Source: Pseudomonas sp. TCU-HL1
Lineage (GTDB): Bacteria > Pseudomonadota > Gammaproteobacteria > Pseudomonadales > Pseudomonadaceae
Reading direction: 5' to 3'
DNA length: 64,000 nucleotides
NCBI RefSeq assembly: GCF_001708505.1
Contig: NZ_CP015992.1
Span: 5,704,001 to 5,768,000, forward strand
A model generated the notes under the pieces. It worked only from the letters and a program-made list of their open reading frames with translations. It did no database searches and had not been told where the DNA came from. Positions 1 to 7,228 of the stretch are shown here, in pieces. Within the stretch, counting starts at the first letter, position 1. Each line of letters opens with the position of its first letter. Position numbers and translations under genes: made by a program.

Positions 1-634
1 CCAGCAGGTAGTGCACCAGCAGCTCTTCGATGTAAGAGTCCAGCTCCGCCGGCAGCTGGGCGAAGAAAACGCCTAGGTTGGCCATCGCCTTGTCCCGCGG
101 CAGCGGCGCGCCGGGGCATTCGGCACGAATACCGCCGCCGTCGATCACGTGCAGTTTGCCACCGTGGCGCAGCAGGTTATCCAGGTGAAGGTCTTCCTGG
201 GCAAGGCCCGCCAGATGCAGCCGGGCGATGGTCACCAGGGCCTCGCCCAGCACCGCCTGCTGGCCGTCGGACAGGGGCGCATCGCGCTCCACCTGGCGCC
301 AGGCATCCCAGAGGCTTTCAGCAGCGTCCAGGTACTCGAACAGCAGCCAGCCCCCCTGCCCAGCCTGTTGCCCCTCGGCCAGCAGTGCCGGGGAGTCCAG
401 CGCCTGGCCATGCAGCGCTTGGACGCCGGCCAGCTCGCGCTGGAAATGGCGCTCCGCCTTGCCGCCCACGAGCAGTTTGGCCAGCACCTTGCGGCCCTGC
501 CAGAGCGCCACGCCGACGTAGCGCTGGCCAGGCAGCACCCGCAGCAGGCTTTGCAACTCGAGGCCGCCAGCGATATCCAGGCGGATGGGCAACTGCGGGG
601 AGCGCCCCGCACGGGCCAGTTCGGCCAGAGTCAT
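1..634 (-). CDS. LPS core kinase-fold protein, InaA/WaaP-like (3' end beyond window)
   Basis: Partial gene; the reading frame is open from the ATG at 634 to the left edge, so the C-terminus is missing. The visible 211 residues have a protein-kinase-like fold of the lipopolysaccharide kinase (Kdo/WaaP, InaA) type: a catalytic-loop motif EDLHLDNLL with the catalytic Asp and metal-binding Asn, followed by VIDGGG in the position of the DFG motif. It is the most downstream visible member of the waa cluster and overlaps the preceding gene by 4 bases (ATGA), so translation is probably coupled. By position and sequence it corresponds to the P. aeruginosa PA5006-type proteins implicated in phosphorylation or assembly of the heptose region of the LPS core. 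The exact substrate cannot be read from sequence. Confidence 0.85.
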   Translation of the reverse strand, partial: MTLAELARAGRSPQLPIRLDIAGGLELQSLLRVLPGQRYVGVALWQGRKVLAKLLVGGKAERHFQRELAGVQALHGQALDSPALLAEGQQAGQGGWLLFEYLDAAESLWDAWRQVERDAPLSDGQQAVLGEALVTIARLHLAGLAQEDLHLDNLLRHGGKLHVIDGGGIRAECPGAPLPRDKAMANLGVFFAQLPAELDSYIEELLVHYLL

Positions 635-1386
635 TGATTGCGTTCCTTATTGCGACGTCGGCTGGCGACGCGCGCCAGCCAGCCATTCACTTCAGCCGAA
701 TCACCAGGGCGCTGCAGATAACCGGCCAGCAGTTCGCGGACTTCCGCTTCGCCCCAGTCATCGGCACGGCGCACCAAAGTTTCCAGATCCTTGATCCGGT
801 CGCGCCGGCCGAGAAGCAGGGGCCGGGTCTTTTCCAGGTCGATCAGGCAGGCCTCGAAGCCGGTTCCGGCCTCCCGCAGGAAGACATGCTTGGGATAGAA
901 GCAACCATGCACCTGGCCGGCGTCATGCAGGCGTCGGGCAAGCCTGGCGACCGCCGCGATGATGTCCGAACACTGTTCGGTCGTCAGTGCGGGCCAGCGC
1001 TCCAGCCATCCCACCAGTTCGCGCCAGCCGTCCAGAGCCCGCGACACCAGGATGGCACGGCGCTCCCCCTCGACCAGGCGGGTACCGAAAAAGGCGGCCT
1101 GCAGGGCGGGAACCCCCAACGCCTGGTAGCGCTGGATGTTGCGGAACTCACGGGCGAAGGTGGGCTCCCCGAAGGGCCGCAGCAGGCTACGGCTCAGGAA
1201 GTTGCTCTGCCGCTTGAGGTAGTAGGCCGCATCACCCAGGTCCAGGCGGAACACGCTGCTCCAGCCACCGCGGCCGGTATTGGGTTCATCCACCGCCTCC
1301 AGGCGCAGGGCCCAGAGCGCGTCGAAGCTGTCCAGACCGTGGCGAACGAGGATGTCGCGATCCGCCGCGGCGATGTAGTCGTTCAT
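631..1386 (-). CDS. LPS core kinase-like protein with altered catalytic loop
   Basis: 251 residues from the ATG at 1386; a longer frame exists upstream, but this start overlaps the preceding stop by 4 bases as elsewhere in the operon. It belongs to the same InaA/WaaP kinase-like family as its neighbours (PA5007-type by position). A nucleotide-binding Lys is plausible in YYLKRQ (K58), and LIDLEK (181-186) stands where the metal-binding DFG motif should be. The catalytic loop reads VHGCFYPKHVF around residues 159-169: the Asp expected two or three residues after the His is absent. It may therefore use another base or act as a structural or regulatory partner of the adjacent kinases. Role inferred from context: LPS inner-core biosynthesis, cytoplasmic. 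Confidence 0.85.
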   Translation of the reverse strand: MNDYIAAADRDILVRHGLDSFDALWALRLEAVDEPNTGRGGWSSVFRLDLGDAAYYLKRQSNFLSRSLLRPFGEPTFAREFRNIQRYQALGVPALQAAFFGTRLVEGERRAILVSRALDGWRELVGWLERWPALTTEQCSDIIAAVARLARRLHDAGQVHGCFYPKHVFLREAGTGFEACLIDLEKTRPLLLGRRDRIKDLETLVRRADDWGEAEVRELLAGYLQRPGDSAEVNGWLARVASRRRNKERNQ

Positions 1387-2120
1387 TCGCGTCCCTCGAA
1401 GAACTTGAGGATCTGCCGCACCTGGCGCTTGTCGCTGCTGCGCAGGCCCGATTGATCCCGGTATTGCAGGTAGAAGCGCAGGCGCTGGCTGCGGCTGAGG
1501 TGGTACTTGGCCACCTTGTCCAGGCACGCCAGGTCCTTGATGACCCGGTAGTGCAGGAACGGCCCCCACCAAAAGGTGCCGGTCGGGCAGTCAATCAGGA
1601 ACAGGTCGCCTGCCTCGTCCACCAGCAGATTGCGCCACTTGAGGTCGTTGTGGGCAAAACCGTGCTGGTGCAGGCTGCGGGTGGCCTTCGCCAGTTGCCG
1701 GCTGACGCGGTCTACCCAGCGCGGGTCGGCCAGGCGCGGATCGCCCTGCTTGGCCATCTCGGCCATATCGACCGTGCCCTTGAGTTCCCGGGTGATCAGT
1801 GCGCCACGGTGGAACGCGCCTGCGCGACGCTCCTGGCCCCAGCCCACCACGGGGGCGGTGGGAATGCCCCACTTGGTGAAGTACCTCAGGTTCTGCCATT
1901 CGGCCTTGACCCGCGACCGGCCCAGCCACCGGCGCAGCCCCTTGCCGGCAGCCCAGTAGCGCTTGACGTAGTAGCGCACGCCACGGTGTTCCACCCGCAA
2001 TACTTCGGACAACGGGTCGCCGGTGATCCAGTCACCCTCCACAGCAAACACCTTGTCGAGGTCACCGAACAGCTCTGCGACCTCAGCCTCCAGCCCCTCG
2101 GCCAGTTTCCATTGGCTCAC
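1383..2120 (-). CDS. LPS core heptose kinase-like protein (Kdo/WaaP family)
   Basis: 245 residues. Kinase-like protein of the lipopolysaccharide kinase family (PA5008-type by position). Visible motifs: VRYYVKRYW, containing the probable ATP-binding Lys, the catalytic loop HNDLKWRNLL with intact Asp and Asn, and FLIDCPTG in the DFG position. Overlaps waaP upstream and the next kinase downstream by 4 bases each, so the proteins are probably made in coordinated amounts. Likely phosphorylates a heptose or helps complete core phosphorylation, which Pseudomonas needs for LPS export and outer-membrane integrity; the acceptor position is not deducible from sequence. Confidence 0.87.
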   Translation of the reverse strand: MSQWKLAEGLEAEVAELFGDLDKVFAVEGDWITGDPLSEVLRVEHRGVRYYVKRYWAAGKGLRRWLGRSRVKAEWQNLRYFTKWGIPTAPVVGWGQERRAGAFHRGALITRELKGTVDMAEMAKQGDPRLADPRWVDRVSRQLAKATRSLHQHGFAHNDLKWRNLLVDEAGDLFLIDCPTGTFWWGPFLHYRVIKDLACLDKVAKYHLSRSQRLRFYLQYRDQSGLRSSDKRQVRQILKFFEGRE

Positions 2121-2932
2121 GCCTCTCCTCCCCCGGCGTACTTGCGCTCATAGCGCGAGAGCAGGCGCTCGGCCTTCTGCTCGAGCCAGGCCAACAGGCC
2201 GATCTCATCCTTCAGGATTTGACGCAGTGGCTGGCGGAAGTAGGCCCTGAGGAAGCGCAGCTTGTCGCGCCGGGTCAGGCCGATGTTCAGCGCCGAGAAG
2301 TAGAGTCCGGCCAGATCCTTGTCACGCCAGCGCCTGGGCGTGGCCATGCGGGTCTGCGCACGATGCAGGTCGATCAGCGACAGCTTGAAGTCGTCGGCAG
2401 TGACCGGCCGCGCGGTGTGCAGCAGGAAGTGACAGATGTAGCAGTCGCGGTGGTTGACGCCCGCACGGTGCATGGTGCCGGTCATCCGCGCCACTTCGTC
2501 GATCAGCGCCCACTTCAGCCGCACCGGTGGCGGGTTGCGCGGCCAGTCGACGCAGAAGTCCTCAAGGCTGACGGTGGGCGCCAGTTCTTCAGTGACGATG
2601 AAGGAATGCTGGCGCGCCGGGTTGCTGCCGCGCTCGCCGAAAGCCACGGCGGTCATAGTGGGCACACCCGCCTCATGCAGGCGCTGGATGGCCGCCCACT
2701 CCTGGCCGGCGCCCAGCACCGGCGCCTTGGCGGTGACCAGGTTCTTGACGATTTCGCCCCAGCCGATGCCGCGGTGGATCTTGACGAAATAACCCTCGCC
2801 CGCCACCTCGGTGCGCAGGGTACGGCGGCCCTCCAGCTCGCGGTAGACCTGCCCCTGGAGCGCCTCGACTTCGGCAAAGGCGTCGCGCCCGGCCCAGAGA
2901 CGCTCGAAAGGTTCCTTGAGGACAAGCTTCAT
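2117..2932 (-). CDS. waaP: lipopolysaccharide core heptose(I) kinase WaaP
   Basis: 271 residues, close to the 268 I recall for P. aeruginosa WaaP. The enzyme transfers phosphate from ATP to heptose I of the LPS inner core on the cytoplasmic face. The kinase signature is intact: FVKIHRG with the ATP-binding Lys (K51), NHRDCYICHFLL with the catalytic Asp at D163, and SLIDLHRAQ as the metal-binding segment. It overlaps waaG upstream and the next kinase-like gene downstream by 4 bases. WaaP is essential in P. aeruginosa because core phosphates are required for transport of LPS to the surface. Family and position in the waaF-C-G-P order make this a firm call. Confidence 0.96.
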   Translation of the reverse strand: MKLVLKEPFERLWAGRDAFAEVEALQGQVYRELEGRRTLRTEVAGEGYFVKIHRGIGWGEIVKNLVTAKAPVLGAGQEWAAIQRLHEAGVPTMTAVAFGERGSNPARQHSFIVTEELAPTVSLEDFCVDWPRNPPPVRLKWALIDEVARMTGTMHRAGVNHRDCYICHFLLHTARPVTADDFKLSLIDLHRAQTRMATPRRWRDKDLAGLYFSALNIGLTRRDKLRFLRAYFRQPLRQILKDEIGLLAWLEQKAERLLSRYERKYAGGGEA

Positions 2933-4050
2933 GGGCGCTCCGCGAGAATCACGTTGGCCGCATGCTGCGGCATGCTGTAGAGGTCGGAGCTGTCGGCGAA
3001 GGTCAGGCCGTTGACGCTCCAGCGCGCGCGACCTGCCGGGTCGGCGAGCATACCGGCGAGCAACTGGTTCAGCGCCTCCTGTTCGAAGGGGCCGGGCAGC
3101 ACGCGGCCGGCGTCGGCTTCGGCGATGTAGTGGGCATAACCGCAGACGTCGGTGACCAGCACCGGCAGGCCGGCTACCAGCGCTTCCAGCAGCACGGTGC
3201 CGGTGTTCTCGTTGTAGGCCGGGTGGATCAGCAGGTCGGCGCCCAGCAGGAAGCGCGGGATATCACTGCGCCCCTTGAGGATATCCACCTGGTCCGAGAT
3301 ACCCAGGGCCTTCATCTGCAGCAGGAAGGGCTTGGGATCGTCCTGGCCGATGACGATCAACCGGGTACGTTTCTTCAGTTCGCGAGGCAGCGCGGCCACA
3401 GCCTTGAGGCTGCGGTCCAGGCCCTTGGTCTTGAAGCCGGAGCCGATCTGCACCAACAGCAGGTCGTTATCGCCCAGCTTGAACTCACGACGAAACTCTG
3501 CGCGGATAGCCGCCGCGTTGGCCGGAGCGCGGCGGTCAGCCGCAATGCCCGGTGGCAACAGGTGGAAGCGCGCGGCCGGCGTGGCGTAGTGCTTGACGAA
3601 GAGTGGCTGCTGCACCTCGGAGATCATCAGCACCTCGGTTTTCGACTCGGGGGCGAACACGGCGCGCTCGTACTCGGAAAAGTGCTTGTAGCGGCCCCAG
3701 CGGCGATAGAGCCCATTGCGCAAGGTCTGCGCCTTGTCCTCGAAGCAAGGGTCGGCGGCGTAGTAGACGTCCAGGCCCGGCATCTTGTTGAAGCCGATCA
3801 CCCGGCCCACCGGGCGGCGCGACAGATCGGCCTCGACCCAGGCGGTGAATTTCTCGTTGCGCTTGTGGTTGAACAACGCCTTGACCGGCGCGACCAGCAC
3901 TTCGAAGCCTTCCGGGATGTCGCCTTCCCAGATCATCGTGTAGACGCGAATGGCATGCCCACGGCGCTGGCACTCCAGGGCAATACGCATGAAATCGCGC
4001 TGCAGGCCGCCGAAGGGGAAGTACTTGTAGAGCACGAATGCCAATTGCAT
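2929..4050 (-). CDS. waaG: LPS core alpha-1,3-glycosyltransferase WaaG
   Basis: 373 residues. GT4-family glycosyltransferase that adds the first outer-core sugar (UDP-linked hexose or hexosamine donor) to heptose II. The N-terminal Rossmann half begins MQLAFVLYKYFPFGGLQRDF, with the GG loop typical of WaaG. The C-terminal half carries the donor-binding E-x7-E pattern in YNENTGTVLLEALVAGLPV. The start ATG overlaps the waaC TGA by one base (TGATG) and the 3' end overlaps waaP by 4 bases. Peripheral inner-membrane enzyme on the cytoplasmic side. In Pseudomonas the sugar is expected to be galactosamine rather than the glucose of enterics; that is family knowledge and is not visible here. Confidence 0.95.
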   Translation of the reverse strand: MQLAFVLYKYFPFGGLQRDFMRIALECQRRGHAIRVYTMIWEGDIPEGFEVLVAPVKALFNHKRNEKFTAWVEADLSRRPVGRVIGFNKMPGLDVYYAADPCFEDKAQTLRNGLYRRWGRYKHFSEYERAVFAPESKTEVLMISEVQQPLFVKHYATPAARFHLLPPGIAADRRAPANAAAIRAEFRREFKLGDNDLLLVQIGSGFKTKGLDRSLKAVAALPRELKKRTRLIVIGQDDPKPFLLQMKALGISDQVDILKGRSDIPRFLLGADLLIHPAYNENTGTVLLEALVAGLPVLVTDVCGYAHYIAEADAGRVLPGPFEQEALNQLLAGMLADPAGRARWSVNGLTFADSSDLYSMPQHAANVILAERP

Positions 4051-5111
4051 CAGTGGATATCCTCAGTCAGCAGCAGGGCTTCCAGTTGGGTCGCCACGCG
4101 CTGCGGATTCAGCCGCGTGAAACATAGCGGCTGTTCGCGCTCCAGGTCGAACAGGCGGATGTCCTCCGCCGTCGGCTTGTAGGCGCAGGTCTTCTTCAGG
4201 CAGGGCGCACAGGGGAAATCGCTCCCCAGATGAATTTGCGCCCGCCCGTACGCGCCGGTGAAGCCCGGATTGGTCGGGCCGTAGAGCGAAAGGGTCGGCA
4301 CGTCCAGTGCGGCGGCCAGGTGACCAAGGCCGGTATCCACGGCCACGCAGGCACGGGCACCCGCCACGACCTTGGCCATGCCCGCCAGGGATAACCTGGG
4401 GAGCACCGCGGCATTTTCCAGGCCTTCGGCGATGCGTTCCGCGCGCGCCTTCTCCGTCGCACTGCCCCAGGGCAGGCGCACATGCCAGCCGTGGTCGCAC
4501 GCCCGCTCGGTGAGTTCTCGCCAGTAATGTTCCGGCCAGTGCTTGGTGTCCCAGGTGGTGCCGTGGAGGAACAACAGGTAAGGCGCGCCGCCTGGAGCGT
4601 CAGCCAGCTGAGCGCGATTCAGGCCGTAGTTGCCCACGCCCTCAGGCACGCGGTAATCCAGCGCCTGGGCGAACAGTTGGCGCACACGTTCCACCGCGTG
4701 CTGTCCCCAGGCCACCGGGTAGCGGCGGTCATAGAAGCGGCTGGCCAGCGGCTCACGGGCAGAGTCACGATCGAGCCCCGCCACCGGCGCCTTGGCGTAA
4801 CGGGTCAGCAACGCGCTTTTCAGCAGGCCCTGGGCATCGATCACCAGGTCGTAGCGGGTTTCCCGCAGCCGACGCTTGAAGCGGCGCCATTCACCGCTTC
4901 TGAGGGTCTGCCAGATGTTCTTGCGCCAGCGACGAATGGCCACCGGAATGACCTGCGCAACCGCCGGATGCCAGGCGGGAATCTCGGCAAAACCTTCTTC
5001 CACGACCCAGTCGAACTGGATGCCGGGAATCGCCCGCGCGGCATCGGTCAGCGCCGGCAAGGTGTGGATGACGTCGCCCAGGGAGGAAGTCTTGATCAGC
5101 AGTACCCGCAC
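4050..5111 (-). CDS. waaC: ADP-heptose:LPS heptosyltransferase I WaaC
   Basis: 353 residues, starting at a GTG (5111) that directly follows the waaF TGA. GT9-family enzyme transferring the first L-glycero-D-manno-heptose from ADP-heptose to Kdo2-lipid A. The N-terminus MRVLLIKTSSLGDVIHTLP carries the LGDVIHTLP acceptor-side motif, and the C-terminal half has the ADP-heptose-binding segment AVDTGLGHLAAALDVP followed by LYGPTNP. Second gene of the waaF-C-G-P operon and co-translated with its neighbours. Loss of this step gives deep-rough LPS. Confidence 0.96.
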   Translation of the reverse strand: MRVLLIKTSSLGDVIHTLPALTDAARAIPGIQFDWVVEEGFAEIPAWHPAVAQVIPVAIRRWRKNIWQTLRSGEWRRFKRRLRETRYDLVIDAQGLLKSALLTRYAKAPVAGLDRDSAREPLASRFYDRRYPVAWGQHAVERVRQLFAQALDYRVPEGVGNYGLNRAQLADAPGGAPYLLFLHGTTWDTKHWPEHYWRELTERACDHGWHVRLPWGSATEKARAERIAEGLENAAVLPRLSLAGMAKVVAGARACVAVDTGLGHLAAALDVPTLSLYGPTNPGFTGAYGRAQIHLGSDFPCAPCLKKTCAYKPTAEDIRLFDLEREQPLCFTRLNPQRVATQLEALLLTEDIH

Positions 5112-6155
5112 TCAGTGAATCTCCGCCAGTTCGAGCGGGTCCGGTACCAGACGGTCCAGGGCTTCGATCACTGGGCGCGGTTTCAGCTCGCGCAGGCAGT
5201 TGTAGTGGCCGAAGCGGCAAGTACGTTCAAAGCAGGGGCTGCACTCTAGACCCAGGCGGACGACTTCCACCTGTTCGGCCAGGGGCGGGGTGAACTGCGG
5301 CGACGTGGAGCCATAGACCGCCACCAGCGGACGCGCCAAAGCAGCGGCCACGTGCATCAGGCCGGAGTCGTTGGACACCACGGCGCTGGCACAGGACATG
5401 AGGTCGATGGCTTCGGCCAGACTGGTTTCCCCAGCCAGGTTCACCGCCTCCTCACGCAGGCCGGGAATCAGCCGCATACGGATGTCTTCGCCGCCCGGAT
5501 GGTCATTCTTCGAGCCGAATAGCCAGACCTGCCAACCCGCACGGATTTTCACCTCGGCCACCTTGGCGTAGTGCTCGGCCGGCCAGCGCTTGGCTTCGCC
5601 AAACTCGGCACCCGGGCAGAGTGCCAGGACGGGGCGATCCAGACCGAGGCCGAACTTGGCCAGCGCCGCTTCACGGCTGGCCGGTTCGATCTGCAACGTG
5701 GGACGCGGGTAAGGCGTGGGCAGCTCGGCGCCGGGCTCGAAGGCCAGGGCCATGAAGCGCTCGATCATCAGCGGGTAGCGCTGCTTGTCGAGAACACGGA
5801 TGTCATTCAGCAGGCCATAGCGCATCTCGCCTTTCCAGCCAGTGCGCTTGGGGATATCCGCAAACCAGGGCACCAGCGCCGACTTCAGCGAGTTGGGCAG
5901 GAGAATGGCCTGGTCGTACTGCCCCACCAGGGACTTGCCGATCTTGCGCCGGGAGGTGATATCCAGCACGCCGTGGCCGATGGGGAAGCTCAGCGCCAGG
6001 CGCACTTCCGGCATGCGCTCGAGGATCGGTCGGCTCCATTCGGGCGCCAGCACGTCGATCTCGCAGTCGGGATGGCGGGCTCTCAGGCACTGGAAGAGTG
6101 TCTGCGCCATCACCATGTCGCCAACCCAGGAGGGTCCTACGATCAGAATTTTCAT
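5112..6155 (-). CDS. waaF: ADP-heptose:LPS heptosyltransferase II WaaF
   Basis: 347 residues from ATG 6155 (MKILIVGPSWVGDMVMAQ). The frame extends further upstream but runs through repeat sequence, and this start gives the usual family length (about 345). GT9 family: adds heptose II to heptose I. Motifs are VGDMVMAQ near the N-terminus, LCPGAEFGEAKRW in the middle and SNDSGLMHVAAAL in the donor-binding half. The Cys-rich C-terminal stretch ECSPCFERTCRFGHYNC is typical of WaaF. It is the first gene of the waa operon. The 107 bases between it and ilvE hold an inverted repeat, so the waa genes may have a promoter there or be read through from ilvE. Confidence 0.96.
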   Translation of the reverse strand: MKILIVGPSWVGDMVMAQTLFQCLRARHPDCEIDVLAPEWSRPILERMPEVRLALSFPIGHGVLDITSRRKIGKSLVGQYDQAILLPNSLKSALVPWFADIPKRTGWKGEMRYGLLNDIRVLDKQRYPLMIERFMALAFEPGAELPTPYPRPTLQIEPASREAALAKFGLGLDRPVLALCPGAEFGEAKRWPAEHYAKVAEVKIRAGWQVWLFGSKNDHPGGEDIRMRLIPGLREEAVNLAGETSLAEAIDLMSCASAVVSNDSGLMHVAAALARPLVAVYGSTSPQFTPPLAEQVEVVRLGLECSPCFERTCRFGHYNCLRELKPRPVIEALDRLVPDPLELAEIH

Positions 6156-6194
6156 AAGGGCAGCTTCAAGTCTCAAGCGACTAACCTCAAGCGA

Positions 6195-6242
6195 CAAGCC
6201 GCAAGCTCCAAGCGGCGGGTACCACTTGCAGCTTGCGGCTTG
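6195..6242. repeat. inverted repeat of CTTG/GCAGC-type Pseudomonas intergenic sequence
   Basis: Arms 6195-6212 and 6225-6242 are 18 bases each with one mismatch (13 consecutive pairs at the base, CAAGCCGCAAGCT against AGCTTGCGGCTTG), with a 12-base loop. The flanks continue the same theme with extra CTTGAGG/GCTTG-like units. It fills most of the ilvE-waaF gap and could act as a weak terminator or mRNA-stabilising hairpin within a readthrough operon. Related but poorer sequence (CTTGCAGCT...GAAGCTGC) occurs at 60448-60479 upstream of argS. Confidence 0.7.
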
Positions 6243-6262
6243 CGGCGTGCAGCTCAGTCGGT

Positions 6263-7186
6263 TTACTTGACCAGGGTGCGCCACTCGGCGTGCGCCGAGG
6301 TCTTGCCGGTCACCAGGTCGAAGTAGGCTTTCTGCAGCTTCTCGGTCACCGGGCCACGGTGGCCGATGCCGATCTTGCGGCCATCCACTTCGCGGATCGG
6401 GGTGACTTCAGCGGCGGTACCGGTGAAGAATGCCTCGTCGGCGATGTACACCTCGTCACGGGTGATGCGCTTCTCGACCACCTTGATGCCCAGCTCGCCG
6501 GCCAGGGTCAGGATGGTGCTACGGGTGATGCCGTTGAGGCAGGAGGTCACTTCCGGGGTGTACACCACGCCGTCCTTGACCAGGAAGATGTTCTCGCCCG
6601 AACCCTCGGCCACATAGCCTTCCGGGTCCAGCAGCATGGCCTCGTCGGCGCCGCCGGAGATGGCTTCCTGCAGGGCCAGCATCGAGTTGATGTAGTTGCC
6701 GTTGGCCTTGGCGCGGGTCATCGAGATGTTGACGTGGTGACGGGTGTAGGAGCTGGTGCGCACCTTGATGCCGTTTTCCAGCGCTTCTTCGCCCATGTAG
6801 GCGCCCCAATGCCAGGCGGCGACGATCACATGGACCTTCAGGCCGGTCGCGCGCAGGCCCATGCCTTCACTGCCGAAGAACACCATCGGGCGCAGGTAGG
6901 CGCTTTCCAGGCCGTTTTCACGGACGGCGGCGCGCTGCGCTTCGTTGATCTCTTCCTTGGAGAAGGGGATCTCCATGTTGAAGATGTGAGCAGAGTCGAA
7001 CAGGCGATCGGTGTGCGCCTGCAGGCGGAAGATGGCGGTGCCGTCCGGGGTGTTGTAGGCGCGCACGCCTTCGAACACGCCCATGCCGTAATGCAGGGTG
7101 TGCGTCAGGACGTGGGTGTTCGCTTCGCGCCACGGCACCAGTTCGCCGTCATACCAGATCACGCCATCACGATCGGCCATCGACAT
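6263..7186 (-). CDS. ilvE: branched-chain-amino-acid aminotransferase
   Basis: 307 residues. PLP-dependent class IV aminotransferase interconverting Val/Leu/Ile and their 2-oxo acids with glutamate/2-oxoglutarate; last step of branched-chain amino acid synthesis, cytosolic. The PLP Lys is K160 in MTRAKANGNY, the same number as in E. coli IlvE. The HYGMGVFEGVRAY segment (32-44), the GYVAEGSGENIF cofactor loop and the FFTGTAAEVTPI segment are all present. It lies 42 bases downstream of glnE on the same strand and is probably cotranscribed with it. The start MSMADRDGV could instead be the third residue's Met; the difference is two codons. Confidence 0.97.
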   Translation of the reverse strand: MSMADRDGVIWYDGELVPWREANTHVLTHTLHYGMGVFEGVRAYNTPDGTAIFRLQAHTDRLFDSAHIFNMEIPFSKEEINEAQRAAVRENGLESAYLRPMVFFGSEGMGLRATGLKVHVIVAAWHWGAYMGEEALENGIKVRTSSYTRHHVNISMTRAKANGNYINSMLALQEAISGGADEAMLLDPEGYVAEGSGENIFLVKDGVVYTPEVTSCLNGITRSTILTLAGELGIKVVEKRITRDEVYIADEAFFTGTAAEVTPIREVDGRKIGIGHRGPVTEKLQKAYFDLVTGKTSAHAEWRTLVK

Positions 7187-7228
7187 ATTGCCAACTCCTC
7201 AAGAATTCGATTGGTTCAGCCAGCCGGG

